Shown: in pieces, positions 37,101 to 48,821 of the stretch
How the letters are laid out: every line of letters begins with the position of its first letter
How positions within the stretch are numbered: position 1 is the stretch's first letter
DNA from: Pogona vitticeps
Lineage: Eukaryota > Chordata > Lepidosauria > Squamata > Agamidae
Reading direction: 5' to 3'
Assembly: GCF_051106095.1 (NCBI RefSeq)
Contig: NC_135783.1
Coordinates: 211,812,472 to 211,876,471, forward strand
Length of the DNA stretch: 64,000 bases
Position numbers and translations under genes: made by a program
Notes under the pieces: model-generated
Seen by the model: the letters and a program-made list of their open reading frames with translations, nothing else
Databases searched by the model: none
Told to the model about the DNA's origin: nothing

Positions 37101-37727
37101 GACTGTTAGTGGTAATTCAGTGATGTCACTCTAATCAATCGTGGCAAAGTGTGGTGAACATAAACACAGTGTGCTGCTGGTCTATAGTTTTTGGAGCTGC
37201 ATATGGTGTAATGGAAAGTTATAGGAAAACTGTAATCAGCAAATAACTTGGAAAGGAGGCTACTATAAATCAAGGCTAAAATGTTTTGTTAGACATGTAG
37301 GAGCACAAATTTCCTTTTGCTCATTTACTGTTTTACAGAAGTACACACACACACACACACAAATGCCAATTGCCTTGCTTATTTATGAGGAACCCTGGTT
37401 CTCTGCGCATGTGTGTCTGTGTTTAACATTTGCAAAAATGTATTTAACAGCGTCACTTTTCTCCCGTCAAACAGATGGTGGATGGTTTTTAATGTGCAAA
37501 GCGTTTGGTGAAGATGATGTCAGGCAGATTGGTTGCTGACTCGTTCATGGTGAAGAAATTGCAAAGCTTATGCAGGAACTGTATTTGAGACATGACGCCT
37601 CTAAAGTATTCTTAACCCTTTCCTTGCTCTTCAAAGTCTATATACTTTATCCTGCATTCAGCCATAAGTCCCAATCTGAGTTTACCCTTTGTGTTCAATC
37701 AATAGCAGCTTGGAAGATTAGTGGTTC
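34187..37727. other. No gene; scraps of old MITEs and a LINE tail
   Basis: Weak hAT-MITE-like palindromic scraps lie near 34815-34890 and 35585-35660 (CTCCAGATGTTTTTGGCTAT). An L2/CR1-like tail on the minus strand lies near 36418-36465 (ATTTATTTGTGTCCTGCTTT). A (CA)n run lies at 37342-37361. No exon is recognised. Confidence 0.5.
37342..37361 (+). repeat. (AC)n microsatellite
   Basis: Ten AC units. Confidence 0.95.
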
Positions 37728-37890
37728 TTTAGTTGCGTAATTGGCTAGGTCTCTGGAAGACAGGGTTCAAATCCACACTTGGCCGTAGAATCTGACTGAG
37801 GGTGTGAAACTGGTAAGGCCACTCCTTAAATATTTGGAAACCCTATTAGAGTTGCTATAAGTCAGCTTCTACTTGGTAGCACATAACAGT
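37728..37890 (+). mobile_element. tRNA-derived SINE, degenerate
   Basis: It shows an A-box-like TGCGTAATTGGCTAGGTCTC and a strong B-box-like GGGTTCAAATCC. The 3' part (GGAAACCCTATTAGAGTTGC ... AAGTCAG) matches the Sauria SINE tail. No intact tRNA fold is implied. Confidence 0.72.
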
Positions 37891-37909
37891 TTAGTTTAGC
37901 CATTAGATA

Positions 37910-38671
37910 CAGTAGGACCTCCTTATCGATGGGATCAGTATCCACTGATTCACTTATCAACGATATGAAAATATTAAAAATATGAAAAGAAAAGAAAAAT
38001 TTAAAAAAACTATTTTCACATGTATTACCAGAACTGGCCACTAGAGAGACCCAGTTATCAATACAGTACAGTACTGTACTTGTTAGTGAAGAATCTATAG
38101 CAGTGGTGATAAACCTTTTTGAGTCTGAGGGCCCAAACTGCCAAAAAAAACAAAACAAACAACCCAGCAGGCGGAAGAGGAAGCGGAAGTGGTGGCAGAA
38201 GCGGGAATGCTGGGCATGGAGGTGCCTCCAGACCCCACTCCGGATCCGCCTCCAGTCGTGCCCAACCCTGTCACAACCTGTAGCTCGGCCGGCCTGCCAG
38301 CGCCAGCTGCTCCAGATCCTGGCCCGCCATTTGTCGGAGCCCTAGCACTTGTCGGGGCACTGCAGCCGCCTCCTCAGGTTTGCCTGCCAGGGGTAGTGAT
38401 CCAGCGATTTATGGCTCGCATGCCCCGAGAGAGGGCTCTGCGTGCCAGGTATGGCACGCATGCCATAGGTTCACCATCGTTGATCTCCTTAGCATGGTCT
38501 CTGGCACCCTCTCGTGACCAGTTCTGGTAATACATGTTAGAATAGGGTATTTTTTCCTGGATTTTTTCCCTTTTACCATGCTATCGATCTATCACATTCA
38601 GTATTCCCCATGGTTTTCAGTATCTACAGGGGACATGGAATCAATCCCCAGCAGATATCGGGGTCCTACTG
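37910..38671. mobile_element. Tigger/pogo-like element with a hAT element inserted in it
   Basis: The ends CAGTAGGACCTC and GGGTCCTACTG are inverted copies flanked by TA. The interior shares GGGATCAGTATCC and ACCAGAACTGGCCACTAGAG with the MITE at 23344-23578. A different element occupies 38101-38482, so without it this is a MITE of about 380 bp. Confidence 0.85.
38101..38482. mobile_element. hAT-like non-autonomous element nested in the Tigger-like element
   Basis: The left end CAGTGGTGATAAACCTTT and the right end ATAGGTTCACCATCGTTG are imperfect inverted copies. The interior is GC-rich (GCCTGCCAGCGCCAGCTGC). The 8 bp flanks ATCTATAG and ATCTCCTT agree only in the first half. The open frames inside have no transposase motifs. 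Confidence 0.75.
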
Positions 38672-39278
38672 TATTGGCTTTTAAAAAGTGATATCCATAG
38701 CAACTCAAGGTAAATATTTAAGGAGTGGCTTTACCAGACTATCTAAACCAGTTCTAAACCGATGGGTGCTTGTGTTTTCAGTATATCTGTGGTGGGTTTT
38801 GCTCTATAGCAGGATGGCATAGCTAACATTGCCCTGGCAAAAGATGGTAAAGTATGGGGATTTGCAGGGGTGAGGAATTTGGTTGAAGCTTTTTGCCGAC
38901 TGCTTTGGGCTGAGCAGTCCTGGAGTCTGCAGCAGCCTGGAGGAAGCAACAAGAGATATTGGCAAATACTGTCCTTTCGCGTTGGCAAAAATGGCTGCTG
39001 TGTTTGCACCAATAACGCTTGGGAAGCCGCGGCCATGTTCACGGGTCTTCCAGGTTACCTAAGCACTTCCTTTCATGCTTGCTTCCCTAGGGACTGCTCC
39101 AAATAAATTTACAAGGGACCAGATCAGCCCTGAGATTTAGTGTGCAGATTTTCATCCCCTCCCCAAGGTTTGTTTTGCTCTTTTGTCGATTGTTTGGGGG
39201 TGGGAGTGCGACACTTTGATTGCCTAAGCATTACATGTGTGTATTCAGGTATGGGAACCTGCTGCATTTCTGGAAGTA

Positions 39279-39964
39279 CAGTGGTGCCTCGCACAACGAT
39301 TGCTTCATACAACGATGAATTCACACAGTGATGGGTTTTTTTTGAGGAATTTCCCCCATCGTTTAACGATGTTCTCTATGGGGGAATTTCACTTAACAAT
39401 GTCCCTTTTTGCTCATTTAAAAGTGTCTTAAAATGTTTGAAACCTGTTTTAAATGCTTGGATTCCATAGTGGACCTTGTGAAACATGTGCAAACTTAATT
39501 TGGTTTTGTTCTGAGTCTTCATTAATTTTTGGTGATTTTTTTATTTTCCCCATTTAAATCAATTGAACGGACAGTTCAATGCATTTAAATAGGGAAAACA
39601 AAAAATCACCAAAAATTAAGGACGACTCAGAACAACACCAAATTAAGTTTGCACAGGGTTCAGGAGGTGGGCTAACGATTGCAAGCATTTAAAACCTGTT
39701 CCAAACATTGTAAGGCACTTTTAAATGAGCAAAAACGGACTTCGCAAAGCCATTGAAATGTATTGAGTCGGCTTCAATGCATTCTAATGGAGGAAACATT
39801 GTTTCACTCAACAATGTTTCCTATGGGTTTTTTCACTTAAAGACAGCAATCCGTTCCAATTGGAACGGATTAACCGGTTTTCAATTCATTCCTATGGGAA
39901 ATGGTGTTTCGCAGAACGATGATTTTTTTGGAACCAATTAACATCGTTGTGTGAGGCACCACTG
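39279..39964. mobile_element. Tigger/pogo-like MITE, 686 bp
   Basis: The ends CAGTGGTGCCTCGCACAACG and TGTGTGAGGCACCACTG are inverted copies flanked by TA at 39277-39278 and 39965-39966. Internal palindromes repeat ATCGTTTAACGATG-like units, and long inverted halves such as TTTTGGTGATTTTTTTATTT and AAAAAATCACCAAAAATTAA occur near 39530 and 39605. No transposase frame is seen. Confidence 0.88.
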
Positions 39965-40114
39965 TATTGGCTTTTTGAAAACAAAAACCTTGCTGCTTGC
40001 CGAAGGCAGTAGAGATTTTTAAAAACAACAACTTTAGTGGGAACTCTGCTCCCACCTTACTCGTACCCCCTTGGCTATAGGTTTGAATTACGTCTCCACT
40101 GAGGCCATCTAATA

Positions 40115-40538
40115 CAGTGGTGCCTCGCTAGACGATGATCCGTTCCACTGAAATCGCTGTTTAGCGAAATCATTGTCTAGCGAAAAGCATTTCCCCATTG
40201 GAATGCATTAAAACCTGTTTAATGCATTCCAATGGGGAAGAATCGTCATTGTCTAGCGAAGATCGGCCATAGGAAAGCCGCTTTGCAAACGGCCGATCAG
40301 CTGTTTAAATAGCTGTCTTGCAAAGCTTAGGTCCCAAAAACACCTGTTTTGCGAGCACCGAGGGAGCTGTCAAAATCGTCGTCTAGTGAAAATCGGTTTG
40401 TGAAGCAGGGACCAAACATTGTCCAGCAAAATCCCCCCATAGGAATCACTGTTTTGCGAATCGCTATAGCGATTGTAAAAAGTCAATGTCTAGCGAAAAA
40501 ACTGTCATGCGCGGTGACTGTCTAGTGAGGCACCACTG
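40115..40538. mobile_element. Tigger/pogo-like MITE, 424 bp
   Basis: The ends CAGTGGTGCCTCGCTAGACG and GTCTAGTGAGGCACCACTG are inverted copies flanked by TA. The first 14 bases equal those of the element at 39279, but the interior differs (repeats of TGTCTAGCGAA). It is therefore a sister family sharing the same ends. Confidence 0.88.
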
Positions 40539-40574
40539 TATACAGTCATGAAAATAATGAGATAAAATACAGGT

Positions 40575-40640
40575 ATAGAATACTCAGAAGTGGTTTGCCT
40601 TTCTCTTCTTCTGGGGTCACCTGGCTCAGGGAACCCAAAT
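40575..40640 (-). mobile_element. Sauria-type SINE scrap
   Basis: The segment AGAAGTGGTTTGCCTTTCTC followed by TTCTTCTGGGGTCACCTGGC resembles the middle of the minus-strand SINE at 33991-34186. It is only a short fragment. Confidence 0.5.
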
Positions 40641-41988
40641 AATTGATCTGTAGGAGTTGCCCACCCATTCCAGCCTACTCATCACTTACCATCAGGGAGG
40701 CATTTCAGGTACTTTAAGGGTATTTCCGAAGATATCCACCAGGGAGAAGAGAGTCTTTGGCAGCTGGTTTCCTTAAAGAGACAGGGTCCTTGTCGCCCCT
40801 GCAGTTGTGCCCACTCTGGCTGCTCAGAATATTTTGATTTAGAGAGGTGTTTTAATCGGCCAGCTCTTCTGCCGTCACTCTGTGTTCCACACTGTTGGAT
40901 CTCCTTTTGTTTGTTTTATGGTGGTGAAGACTGTGCACGTGGAGTGTGTTTCGTAGTTCTGATGAAATTTGTACAGTACACTTCTCAGTAAAGCTGGAGG
41001 GCGAGTTGTGAAACATTTTAATTTCTAAGAAAAAAAAAGTCCCTACATAGTGATAATGGAGTAGACCCTCTAAGATCAAGAAGTATAGCCTCCTCAGTGA
41101 ATGCAGAGCGGTCTCCTGTTGTTTAACAGCCCAGTAGGCAACATACAGTTCCGAGCGAGGAAACGACACAACCAAGCCTCTCCTGTAGTCTGCCTCCATT
41201 TTTAATGTTGTAAGCTTATATATTCCCCCATTAGAGAAATCTGAATAAGTACAATTGTTGCAGTTTCAAAAGCTGTTTTTTTCCTATAACTGATTGGTTT
41301 AATGTCATTTCTATGCTTTGAGCATTTGTGTTTGAAGCATTAATGGCCTCTTTTGGCTGTATGGAAAGGACAAATTAATATTGCTAATGTGTGTCTGACT
41401 GTACTGTGCTGATTTCTGAAGGCAACATCTGGCTGACCTAAGAAGATCCGGCCCTTAGCTTTGACAGTTTGGCATCTGGGGTGACTGCTGTTACTATCAC
41501 TGGCTATCTGTCCCTTATTCCTGAATTACTGTATTTGAGGGAGTTGTGATTTTTATGAGCAGACTTTGCAAGCTCTACCACTGGTAAAGAATTGCTTGCA
41601 TGGAGAGAGAGAGTGGTTCCAGGATCTTTGCTTTGAGACCTCTGTGTCTCCATTTCCTCCAGGTCTGGGTTATAATTGGCTCACCTGGATAGTTGTCATA
41701 ACTTCACTGCTTGCCAAACCATCACAATCGATGCTATGCAGCATAACCCATTTTATTGGGGCTGTGTATAATTTTTTTAAAAAAAGAACCAAAATAAATG
41801 TGGCTTTCCTTAACAAGAAGAGTTAAATTATTTTGACTGTACAACAGTGTATAATTTTCTTCCCTTGATTCTGGCTATGTTGGGTTATTTTATTCGGTTT
41901 TGATAGATCTGGGAGAAAGTAAAGAGGCAAGAAAAGTTCTGCCTCCGAAATGAAATAAAAGATTGCAGTGACATTGACTGCCTGCACA
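40641..41988. other. No gene seen
   Basis: No exon, RNA gene or nameable repeat is recognised in this part of the putative intron. Confidence 0.5.
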
Positions 41989-42147
41989 TTTTCAAACAGG
42001 GTGGACTTAATTTAGATCAAATTGATGTAAATCATGATTTAAATTTAAAATAATTTTGATTTTTTTAAAAAAATTAAATTTAAATAGTGATTTAAATCAA
42101 TTTGGCTTTTAAAAACTGTTGATTTTTATACACACCCTGTTTTCAAA
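41989..42147. mobile_element. AT-rich hAT-like MITE with perfect 8 bp target duplication, copy 1
   Basis: The body 41997-42139 starts CAGGGTGGACTTAATTTAGA and ends CACACCCTG. It is flanked by TTTTCAAA at 41989-41996 and 42140-42147. The interior is nearly all A and T and palindromic around TGATTTAAATC. The 8 bp duplication fits the hAT superfamily. Confidence 0.88.
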
Positions 42148-44253
42148 CTGCTTTTTTCATCACTAAAACCGTTGTCTTTTGAAAAACACTTTTAGGAAAT
42201 GTGCCTGCCTTCATACTATGTATTTGCATTTTGGGGGGGGGGCTTCCCTTGATTTGCACAATATGCACAGTGCAGGTTATGTGCCCTCACAGCTCTGCTC
42301 AGTGAATCTCACTGGTCTCCTTTTGGAGCCTAGAAGAACTTTGCCCAGATGAGTTCTGTTTTATAAGATCTGGGGGGAAAATGAGGCAGGCTCATCAATG
42401 GAGTATCTATTTGTTCAGAGCAGAAAGCTGAGGTGGAGACAGGGCGGGGGACCTGGTTATCTTTGGCCTGGAGTGCCTTGTTTACTCTTGCGGTACAAGA
42501 TGTCTGACCCCATTAGTTTTCCAAGACCAGTCAGTCTTGATACAGCAAAGCGGTGGGATCTGGCCTTGATCCACGGTTTTTGCATGCTGTAGGGCAGGAT
42601 TCTGTCTCGGCTCAATCAATAGCTGGTGTTGCTCTAAGGGAAGAATAGTGAATGGCTTTCTTAGCTCTATTTTACTGTTGTTCTTTAAAAACTCTGAATG
42701 AAAAATGCACACTGTCGTGTCCAGAACTTGGTGTGCTTACTGGTCTTGGTTGTAAGAATTAGGGGGAATCCTTTGCTTTGGGCATGCATGGCGCAGTTGA
42801 AAATCTGGAAATGTTCTGGTTAAGGCCGATCAGCTCTTCTTTTCATGAACCTTTTTCATTTTTTGTGGCTTCTTTTTCCAGCTCCTTAATGAAGTTGTGT
42901 TCACTTTTTCCCCCTGCAGCTTGAAAGAAAGGCGGGCTGTGTGCAGTTATACTGAAGTGACTTAGCTTTTGGGAAAAATATAATAATGCACTCTTCACCC
43001 TTGATCAGAGTGAGCTGAATAGTCAAAACAAGTTTTTAGTCATAGGAGGCTGAGGCTATACAGTGAAATGAGATTCTCCTTTGTCTTGTTTTTTCCTAAT
43101 CTGCGTTTTGCTGTTTTACAGTCCTGGATTTTGGCTGATATTCTGCAGCATCAAGGAATATACTTTGCTTCTAAACTCAGGTTTTCAGAATCCCTTATGG
43201 ACTAAATCTTATTTGGCCTGCAAACAACGCTTAGGCCCTGCATCTGTCCTGTTTTAAAGACACCGTTGTTGAAGGCAGAAGCACTTGATTAACTCCTTTC
43301 AACAAGACTGTGGCTAAACCTGAACACAAACTACTGTACAGCTCGCTTTGGCCTCTTTGCCTCTCTCTCAAGAGTCAAGAATCTGTCACCCTTGGGTGTC
43401 TTGGTCAACTCCTCCTCTGCCCTCCGCTAGAGAATCATGTTAAAAGGGGCCTGGGTTTTGAAATGAGCCAGATATGTTTATAACTGGAGCACAGTGGGTT
43501 TCTTGGAAGACTTTGAATTAGAAAACTTTCCAATGCTCTGAATAAACTGAGATAATTTTCAGAGTGTTTTGGATCATGTGGATTTGAGGGTTCCCCCCCC
43601 CTTTCCCTTGTGCGCCCACCGTTCACTTCCTGTACACAACATACATATAAATAGACTATGTGGGAGGCTTAAGTTATTCTCCCTAGGAATAGTTGCCCAT
43701 GGCAGAGGTGAGGGAATTACAACTCTGTAAACAGCAGCGTTTGACTGATTAACTGTACTCGCTCACCAGGCCGGATCCTCATTTGAGCCGTCCTTCCATT
43801 CACCAAAGGGACTTGGATCGAGGGAAGGCTCCTGCTAACAGGTGTGTGAGGGGATTTTTGTCCGCGTTTCCCTTAGTGTCCAAAGGCATCTCTCACGCTG
43901 CTGCCCTGTGGAACTGATTATTAAGGGATACAGCGGGGAGAGGAAATCAGCAACAAGAAAGCTGCTGCTCGCTGCCACCAGGAGCACGATATGAAGAGAA
44001 TTCCACTTAACACGAATGTAAGATCTAGGTTATTATGCCACTGATTTAACAGGATGAAACAAGTGTGTGAGAGAGTGATTTAAATAGAGCTTCCACGGTT
44101 TTTTTGGGGGGGAAAATACAATGGGAAATATTTTGCCTGCATTTGGGGGCAATCATGAGGAAGATGACCCTATTCGGGCATTAGCTTCAGGCATGGACTC
44201 CACCATGCCTTGATGGGAGTGTGCCTACTTTCTCACCTCTCCATTGGCACTTA
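42148..44253. other. No gene seen
   Basis: A G run lies at about 42231-42241 and a C run at about 43590-43600. No coding exon or repeat family is recognised. Confidence 0.5.
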
Positions 44254-45442
44254 CCGTATTTTTTGCTCTATAAGATGCACTTCCCCCCCAAATGTGGGGG
44301 GGAGTCCGTGGGTCTTATGGAGCGAAGACAGCAATTTTGTCGCCGCTGGCCCCATGGGGGGGAGTGTTGCAAGGGTGAGTGAGCTTTCCAGGACCCTTGC
44401 GAGGCTTCGCCACCCCGCACGGGGCCAGCGCTGGCGAAATCGCCAGCTTCTGGGGGGGAGCATCGCAAGGGTCCTGGAAAGCTCACTCAGACCCTTGCGA
44501 CACTCCTCCCACCCCCGCACGGGGTCAGCGCCGACAAAATCGCCAGGTTCTGGGAGTGTTTGGAAGCTTGGGAAGTCTCCAAACACTCCCAGAAGCTGGC
44601 AATTTTACCCCCCTGGCCCCGAGGGGGGCTGCGAGGAGTGTGGCAAGGGTCTGAGGGAGCCTCCCAGGACCCTTGCGACGCTCCTCCCACCCCCGCACGG
44701 GGCCAGTGCCGGCGAAATCGCCAGGTTCTGGGAGTGTTTGGAAGCTTGGGAAGCCTCCAAACACTCCCAGAAGCTGGCAATTTTACCCCCCTGGCCCCGT
44801 GGGGGGGGAGTGTCGTAAGGGTCCGAGGGAGCTTTCCAGGACCCTTGCCATGCTCCTCCCACCCCCGCACGGGGCCAGCACCAGCGAAATCGCCAGTTTC
44901 TGGGAGTCTCTTCAGGCTTGGGAAGCCTCTGAAGAATCCCAGAAGGTGCCGATTTCGCCCCCTCTGACCCTCGGGGGGGCAGGGTGAGTCTCTAAAGGGT
45001 CCTGGAACACACCCTAGGGCCCTTTGGAGGCTCACCCTGCCCCTCCGCTGGGCCAGAGGGGGAAATCGCCAGCTTCTGGGACTCTTCTGAAGCTTCCCAA
45101 GCCTCAAGTCCCAGAAGGTGGCGATTTCACCCCCTCTGACGCCTGGGGGGGCAGGGTGAGTCTCTAAAGGGTCCTAGGGTGTGTTCCAGGACCCTTTAGA
45201 GACTCACCCTGCCCCCCCGGGGGTCAGAGGGGGCGAAATTGCCACCTTCTGGGACTCTTTTGAGGCTTGGGAAGCTTCAGAAGAGTCCCAGAAGCTGGTG
45301 AGCCTCCAAAGGGTCCTAGGGTGTGTTCCATAAGATGTACCTCTCCATAAGGCTCACCAATTTTTAGGAGAAGAAAACAAAGTATTTTTTTCCTATTTTC
45401 TTCTCCTAAAAATTGGTGCGTCTTATGGAGCGAAAAACACGG
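44254..45442. mobile_element. 1.2 kb GC-rich TIR element built of nested palindromes
   Basis: The ends CCGTATTTTTTGCTCTATAA and TTATGGAGCGAAAAACACGG are inverted copies flanked by TA. A longer inverted pair near the right end (GGAGAAGAAAA with TTTTCTTCTCC, 45367-45408) folds back on itself. The interior repeats units such as GGGGCCAGCGCCGGCGAAAT, AAGGGTCCTGGAAAGCTCAC and the self-complementary TGGGAGTGTTTGGAAGCTTG. No transposase motif is seen, and all open frames in it are artefacts of the repeat units. The superfamily is uncertain. Confidence 0.8.
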
Positions 45443-46372
45443 TAGATGAAAGTGACGTGTCTGCTGAGGAGAGGTTCCTGTCCGCAGATCTTGCATGCAA
45501 GGAGAGTCTACACAGGACTAGGAACCTTTATACCATAGGAAAGGATGCCATGTACATAGGGAAGCAGCAGTGGAGGGAGAGTGGCTAGGCACACAACTCA
45601 AAGCATGTTGAGATTGTCTGCGAAGGAAAAGCCGGAATAGGGATATTATATCCTGTGGGTGGGTGGCTGCAGGTTTGTGTTGTGGCACTTGGCGGTTGCT
45701 TGCACTTTCACTTTGGGGCACTTGAACACAGTGTACATTATTTGCTGGATAACTAACTGAAAATACATGGTGGTTGGAAATGACATGATATTTGTGCTTA
45801 TCATTATTTGTTAGGCACATATGACTTGCTAGATGCTTTGCGAAAGAAAGCCAAGCTGAGGAAGCACCTTTGTTACAAAACTGCAATCTCAATGGACACG
45901 AAATTGTCAGGAGAACTAGGAGTGGGAGGGTTTTTATGTAATGGGTTCTTTGGTGGTGGTGGTGGTGATGATAATTTTTTAGTCTACCACCGTTCAAGCA
46001 CTGGATAAATGTGGTTGTCTATCCATTCAGTGCTCTTAAGGCTTTTCACGATTTCTCTGCAAAGATTTTGCCCTTGAGTATATCTCCTCATATCGCTATG
46101 GATCACTGAGGCATGCACACCTCTGGATTGTTGTGGATCTACTAAAAGACTCCCCCCCCCAAGACTTGAAATGATTTTTTTCTACCACCTGCAGTATTGA
46201 TTTACCAGATTAATCTGTAACCATCACTGGTGGTAATTGTGTGATACTTGGTACATGATGCTGTATCTGGCGCACATATTGTGTGGGTGACAAAAGTTGT
46301 AAAAGTAATAGTGCCAGTACTCTGAACAATATGCATTTGTTGCTAATAATGCTGTACTGGCATGTTTAATAC
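45443..46372. other. No gene seen
   Basis: A short GGT-triplet run lies near 45950-45966. No exon or nameable repeat is seen. Confidence 0.5.
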
Positions 46373-46514
46373 CTTTAAGGCAGTGGTTCCCAATCTTAAT
46401 TAACCCAGGTGTTCTTGGACTGTAATTCCCAGAAGCCTTCACTACCAGCGGTTTCTGGGAGTTGCAGTCCAAGAATGCCTTGGTTACCTGAGGCTGGGAA
46501 CCACCACTTTAAGG
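46373..46514. mobile_element. hAT-like MITE with perfect 8 bp target duplication
   Basis: The body 46381-46506 starts CAGTGGTTCCCAATCTTAAT and ends GCTGGGAACCACCA. It is flanked by CTTTAAGG at 46373-46380 and 46507-46514. The centre is the family motif AATTCCCAGAAGCC with its inverse. It is closely related to the MITE at 32996. Confidence 0.9.
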
Positions 46515-47374
46515 TAAGAGCAGTTAATATGGCAGAATAGATAGTAGAGGTGTTGTGGTAAATGGTTCTCCATATGAGAGCCTATCAGACATGATTATTA
46601 ATATGAACCTTGTGTGCAGTGCTAATGTTTACTATGTGGAAATTGCAAACCATCTACAAAAATTTACATGAAAGAATCAGTATTTGAGGTTTTATGACAG
46701 TATGATCTGCTTGGGCAGGTCCAATCGATTTTTGTGCTTCCAGTGTGCAGAGCTGGAGTAGTAACATAGCAATTTCCATAAAATGCAGAGTTGGGAAGGG
46801 TAATCTTCTCATATCTGCAAATATCAGCATTCTGTTGCAGAGATGACTTAAGAGGGTAGAACTGCATCAAGGAAACCAATCAATAAAAGTGATGGCCTCT
46901 ACAGGGATTGTTCTGAGGCTGAAATCTGCTGGAGAAATTTCATTATGCCTTGGCACGGATAGGGTGCTTCTATCATAATCAGAACTTTCTTTGTGTGTTT
47001 GGGTGGGATGATCAGCAATATAGCATTTGTTGTGCTGAGCTAGTTGAAAACTCGATTGCAAATCCGGAGCATGCTGAGGCATCCTTGTTGCGAACACAAA
47101 CGTGTTATAACATTGGGTGTTCTCTAATTGTGCTTGCCTGTGGCTGGGCTGGTGGTGAGAACAGGCCCTTAGGCCTTGTCTGAGTTACAGCTATAACTGA
47201 GTCATGAGATCAAGTTTCAACAGCTGTGTGTCCCTCTGACCAAGCTGTTCTGCTACTAAAATCTGTAGTCCAAGAAAGTCTTTTAAGAGGTATGCATCCC
47301 TCCCCCCCTTTTTTTTCTTGCTGTGCATGCACTTTTCCTGGTTCAGTCTGGATATGGGTGTTGAATTGTATTGT

Positions 47375-47533
47375 GTCTGGAACAGGGTGGATTTGATTTA
47401 AATTATGTAAATTTTAAAACTGGAATTTTTTAACAATTTAAATTTTAAAAAATCATTTTTTAAACCGGATGTCATTATCTAAATCAATTTGATTAAAAAA
47501 AAATAATTGATTTTTATCCACCCTGATGTGGAA
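47375..47533. mobile_element. AT-rich hAT-like MITE, copy 2
   Basis: The body 47383-47525 starts CAGGGTGGATTTGATTTAAA and ends TTTTTATCCACCCTG. The flanks GTCTGGAA and ATGTGGAA agree at 6 of 8 positions. It is the same family as the copy at 41997. Confidence 0.85.
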
Positions 47534-47805
47534 CCAACGACACACATACACCCATGCTTTCTTTCTTTTTGCGCTCTCTAGGTTCTGAATGTTCAAATTA
47601 AGCTTAAAAGACACAAGACCTAGAGGGACTATTTGTTTACATTATCTCATGTTCCACACACATACACAATGTGCTGTCCAGAAGATCAGTATTCTTGATG
47701 AATTATTCCTTTGGTTTGTATGCAGAAGGAAAAATTCAAAGGTGTGTTCCAGGTTCATATTAACATCTAACTCAAGGCATAGCAAGCTTTGTGATTTTAA
47801 AATCT

Positions 47806-47935
47806 AAAGAAATCATCATCGTACCGCAACTACGGAGCTGGAAGGGATCCTGTGGATCATTGAATCCAGCCCCTGTCAAGGAGGCACAGTGGGCATCACA
47901 AAGCTGGGTTGGGTCACCTCCAGAACCTCCACAAG
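47806..47935 (-). mobile_element. CR1 LINE 3' end fragment, degenerate
   Basis: The plus-strand text AAATCATCATCGTACCGCAA, then GAGCTGGAAGGGATCC and TGAATCCAGCCCC, follows the CR1 terminal consensus also present at 16520-16602. Only non-coding tail sequence is left. Confidence 0.65.
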
Positions 47936-48821
47936 ATCCCCTTTGTTACATTAAGGTTATATCAGTGCTATTCTAAATATACTTGAGCAGCTCAGCTTAG
48001 CTGAGATACGGGTTGTCAGTCAAGTATGGGGCAATGATTGCGGGTGCAGTGTATGTGAGTATTGTAGGGAACACTGACATGCTCATGACGGGCACAGTTT
48101 TTACATTCAGAATGGATCTCTCGAAGATTACTTGTTAATCACTTCCTCCCAACTTCTCACCTCCCTAAAAGTTGTTTCAAACAACTGGAATAGGTGGAAT
48201 ACCTGGCATATCTTAATTTGATGTTGCCCTTGTGGTCAAAACACTTCTGTGACAAAAGCCCAGCAGCTCTTGTAGGGAGATGAGCAGTGTTGGTTAAATA
48301 GATATTTTGACTGATCTGAGTCACCAGTGACGTCATCGTCGCAAGGGGTCTGTCTTTGGGTTCTGTGTCGGAAGTCCTTGCTTCCATATTTGCAGACCCT
48401 AAAGCCAGCTGAGCTTCAGTTGCACACCTTCAGTAAAGTGGAGTGTGGAGTAGCCTGTCCTTCAGTTGTAACTGCACCGGAGTGCCAAAAGTGCAAATAA
48501 TTTGCGGTTCGGGGCTTTTGCTTCTGCTTGTTTAGGCTTGAGACCAAAGCTCAAATGTAATCCATTATGGTTTTGTTGTGAGCTCTTTCTATCTTTCATT
48601 CCTGGTTTTAAATTAGACTCTGCTAATTAGCAGGAGGGTGTACTTCAAGCGCTTACCCATGAGGAATTCCATGTAGCTCAGAGTCACTGCTGAAGAACTC
48701 TTGAGTGGTGTCCCGGCCTCCTCTGGGGTGTGTGTGCATAACAGGCATGGATGCACCTGTTTATAGTGGGCTAATAACTCTGTTCATTGTGACCAGGATA
48801 TGGAGAATACCACTCAGATAT
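47936..48821. other. No gene seen
   Basis: No exon or nameable repeat is recognised. Confidence 0.5.

Noticed and set aside
38189-38530. 113-codon proline-rich frame
   Set aside because: It lies inside the nested hAT-like element and runs past its edge, with no transposase or other motif.
44210-45107. Open frames of up to about 200 codons on both strands
   Set aside because: They lie in the palindromic units of the TIR element, and the same peptide strings appear on both strands. Not coding.
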